Source of the DNA: an uncultured Neisseriaceae bacterium
GTDB lineage: Bacteria; Pseudomonadota; Gammaproteobacteria; Burkholderiales; UBA11063
Direction of reading: 5' to 3'
DNA length: 14,864 nucleotides
Assembly (NCBI GenBank): GCA_937952895.1
Contig: CALFYC010000194.1
Location: 1 to 14,864 of the forward strand
Under the pieces are notes generated by a model, which made no database searches, had not been told where the DNA came from, and saw nothing but the letters and a program-made list of their open reading frames with translations. A program made the position numbers and the translations under genes. The stretch's first letter is position 1. The number at the start of each line of letters is the position of its first letter. This document shows positions 13,990 to 14,864 of this stretch, piece after piece.

Positions 13990-14825
13990 ATGAGATATAA
14001 ATTATCTGAATTAATTAGTCAATTTGGCGGACGTTTAGAGGGTGATGATGTTGAAGTAAATGGCATTGCACCAACTAATATAGCGACAAATGGACAAATT
14101 ACTTTTATAACGGCTACAAAGTATAAAAAAGATTTAGCGAATTGTTTAGCAAGTGCAATTATTATTAATGAAGAAGATGCATTAGCGACAGATTTACCCA
14201 AGATTATTACCAATAATCCTTATTTATATTTCAGTCAAGTAAGTAGTTTATTTCATCCAGCTAAGCACTTATCACAAGGAATAAGTAAAACTGCGGTGAT
14301 TGGACATAATTCATCAGTAGGTGAAAATGCAGCTATTGCTGATTATGTGGTCATTGGTGCAAATACTAAAATCGGTAAAAATTGTCAGATTTATCCTAAT
14401 GTGGTAATTGGAGATAATATAGTAATTGGAGATAATGTCAAATTATATCCAAATGTTACTCTTTATGATGTGGTTACTATAGGGCATGATTGTGTAATTC
14501 ATAGTGGGGCAGTAATTGGTTCTGACGGTTTTGGTTATGCTCCAGATAAAAACAAACATTGGCATAAAATTCCTCAAGTAGGCGGAGTTATTATTGGTAA
14601 TAAAGTGCATATTGGTTCAAATACTACTATTGATTGTGGAGCACTACAGCCCACAATAATTGAAGATGGTGTGATTTTAGATAATTTAATTCAAATTGCG
14701 CATAATATTACAATTGGTGCTCATACTGCAATTGCGGCTTGTACTGGAATTGCAGGTGGTACAAAGATTGGTAAATTTTGTCAAATTGGTGGAGGATGTA
14801 ACATCAATGGGCAAATTGAAATTGC
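13990..14825 (+). CDS. lpxD: UDP-3-O-acylglucosamine N-acyltransferase, 3'-truncated by adapter
   Basis: Adds the N-linked hydroxyacyl chain in the third step of lipid A synthesis, using acyl-ACP, in the cytoplasm. About 279 codons are present of roughly 340 expected. The N-terminal uridine-binding domain (1-95) is followed by left-handed beta-helix hexapeptide repeats such as VIGDNI-VIGDNV and KIGKNC. SDGFGYAPDK (178-187) and the catalytic H238 in QIAHN (E. coli H239) are clear. Residue 216 in TTIDCGAL is Cys where most LpxD proteins have Arg. AGGA (13981-13984) lies five bases before ATG. From 14826 the frame runs into sequencing adapter and would add a false DRKSTRLNSSHD tail, so the true gene continues outside this contig. 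Confidence 0.95.
14404..14436 (+). repeat. 15-base direct repeat within lpxD encoding a duplicated hexapeptide
   Basis: GTAATTGGAGATAAT occurs exactly at 14404-14418 and 14422-14436, an 18-base period equal to one turn unit of the beta-helix (VIGDNI then VIGDNV). Identity at the DNA level suggests a recent duplication or conversion between neighbouring hexapeptide codons. Confidence 0.8.
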
Positions 14826-14864
14826 AGATCGGAAGAGCACACGTCTGAACTCCAGTCACGATCA
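14826..14864 (+). other. Illumina TruSeq adapter and partial index (not genomic)
   Basis: The 34 bases 14826-14859 match the TruSeq read-1 3' adapter exactly, starting AGATCGGAAGAGC and ending CTCCAGTCAC. The last five bases, GATCA, fit the start of index GATCAG (TruSeq index 9). The genomic sequence therefore ends at about 14825; the first few adapter bases could coincide with genome. Confidence 0.98.

Noticed and set aside
14827..14864. Genuine C-terminal continuation of LpxD
   Set aside because: The bases are an exact adapter match, and the encoded peptide is the known adapter translation rather than LpxD sequence.
1..14864. CRISPR array, tRNA, rRNA, insertion sequence or toxin-antitoxin pair
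   Set aside because: I read both strands for regularly spaced repeats, tRNA-like cloverleaf patterns, rRNA segments, transposase motifs and small paired genes, and found none I could support.

Overview
The window is a contig from a strongly AT-rich Gram-negative bacterium. An LPS and outer-membrane assembly block (rseP, bamA, skp, lpxD), a proteobacterial heat-shock sigma factor (rpoH), a class I polyhydroxybutyrate pathway and a 7Fe ferredoxin point to a beta- or gammaproteobacterium. The style of HtpG, PhaB/PhaC and FdxA leans towards a low-GC betaproteobacterium, but this is inference and the genus cannot be fixed from the sequence alone.

Both ends are artefacts. Bases 1 to about 75 are GC-rich (48 of the first 70 are G or C) and encode a piece of an unrelated BrxA/BrxB-family protein. 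This piece is joined within 76-93 to the last 67 codons of htpG. The right end, from 14826, is Illumina TruSeq adapter with the start of an index, so lpxD is cut by adapter and not by biology.

Layout, left to right. The htpG tail ends at a strong terminator. A compact plus-strand group follows: a Bcr/CflA-type MFS transporter (TTG start), folA, and an EamA transporter that overlaps folA. Next come phaB and a terminator. A 1.3 kb minus-strand island then holds a small doubtful ORF, a SAP-domain protein and a decayed glyoxalase/VOC gene with two frameshifts and a stop. This island separates phaB from phaC and phaA. After phaA come fdxA, rpoH and the envelope block rseP-bamA-skp-lpxD, all on the plus strand with short gaps.

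How the genes work together: PhaA condenses two acetyl-CoA, PhaB reduces acetoacetyl-CoA and PhaC polymerises 3-hydroxybutyryl-CoA, giving a complete PHB route. RseP is the site-2 protease of the envelope stress response. BamA inserts outer-membrane proteins delivered by chaperones such as Skp, and LpxD makes a lipid A precursor. RpoH and HtpG belong to the cytoplasmic heat-shock response. I found no CRISPR array, tRNA, rRNA, insertion sequence or clearly new multi-gene system. The most notable observations are the two assembly artefacts, the VOC pseudogene, the island splitting the pha genes, and rpoH sitting directly upstream of rseP.
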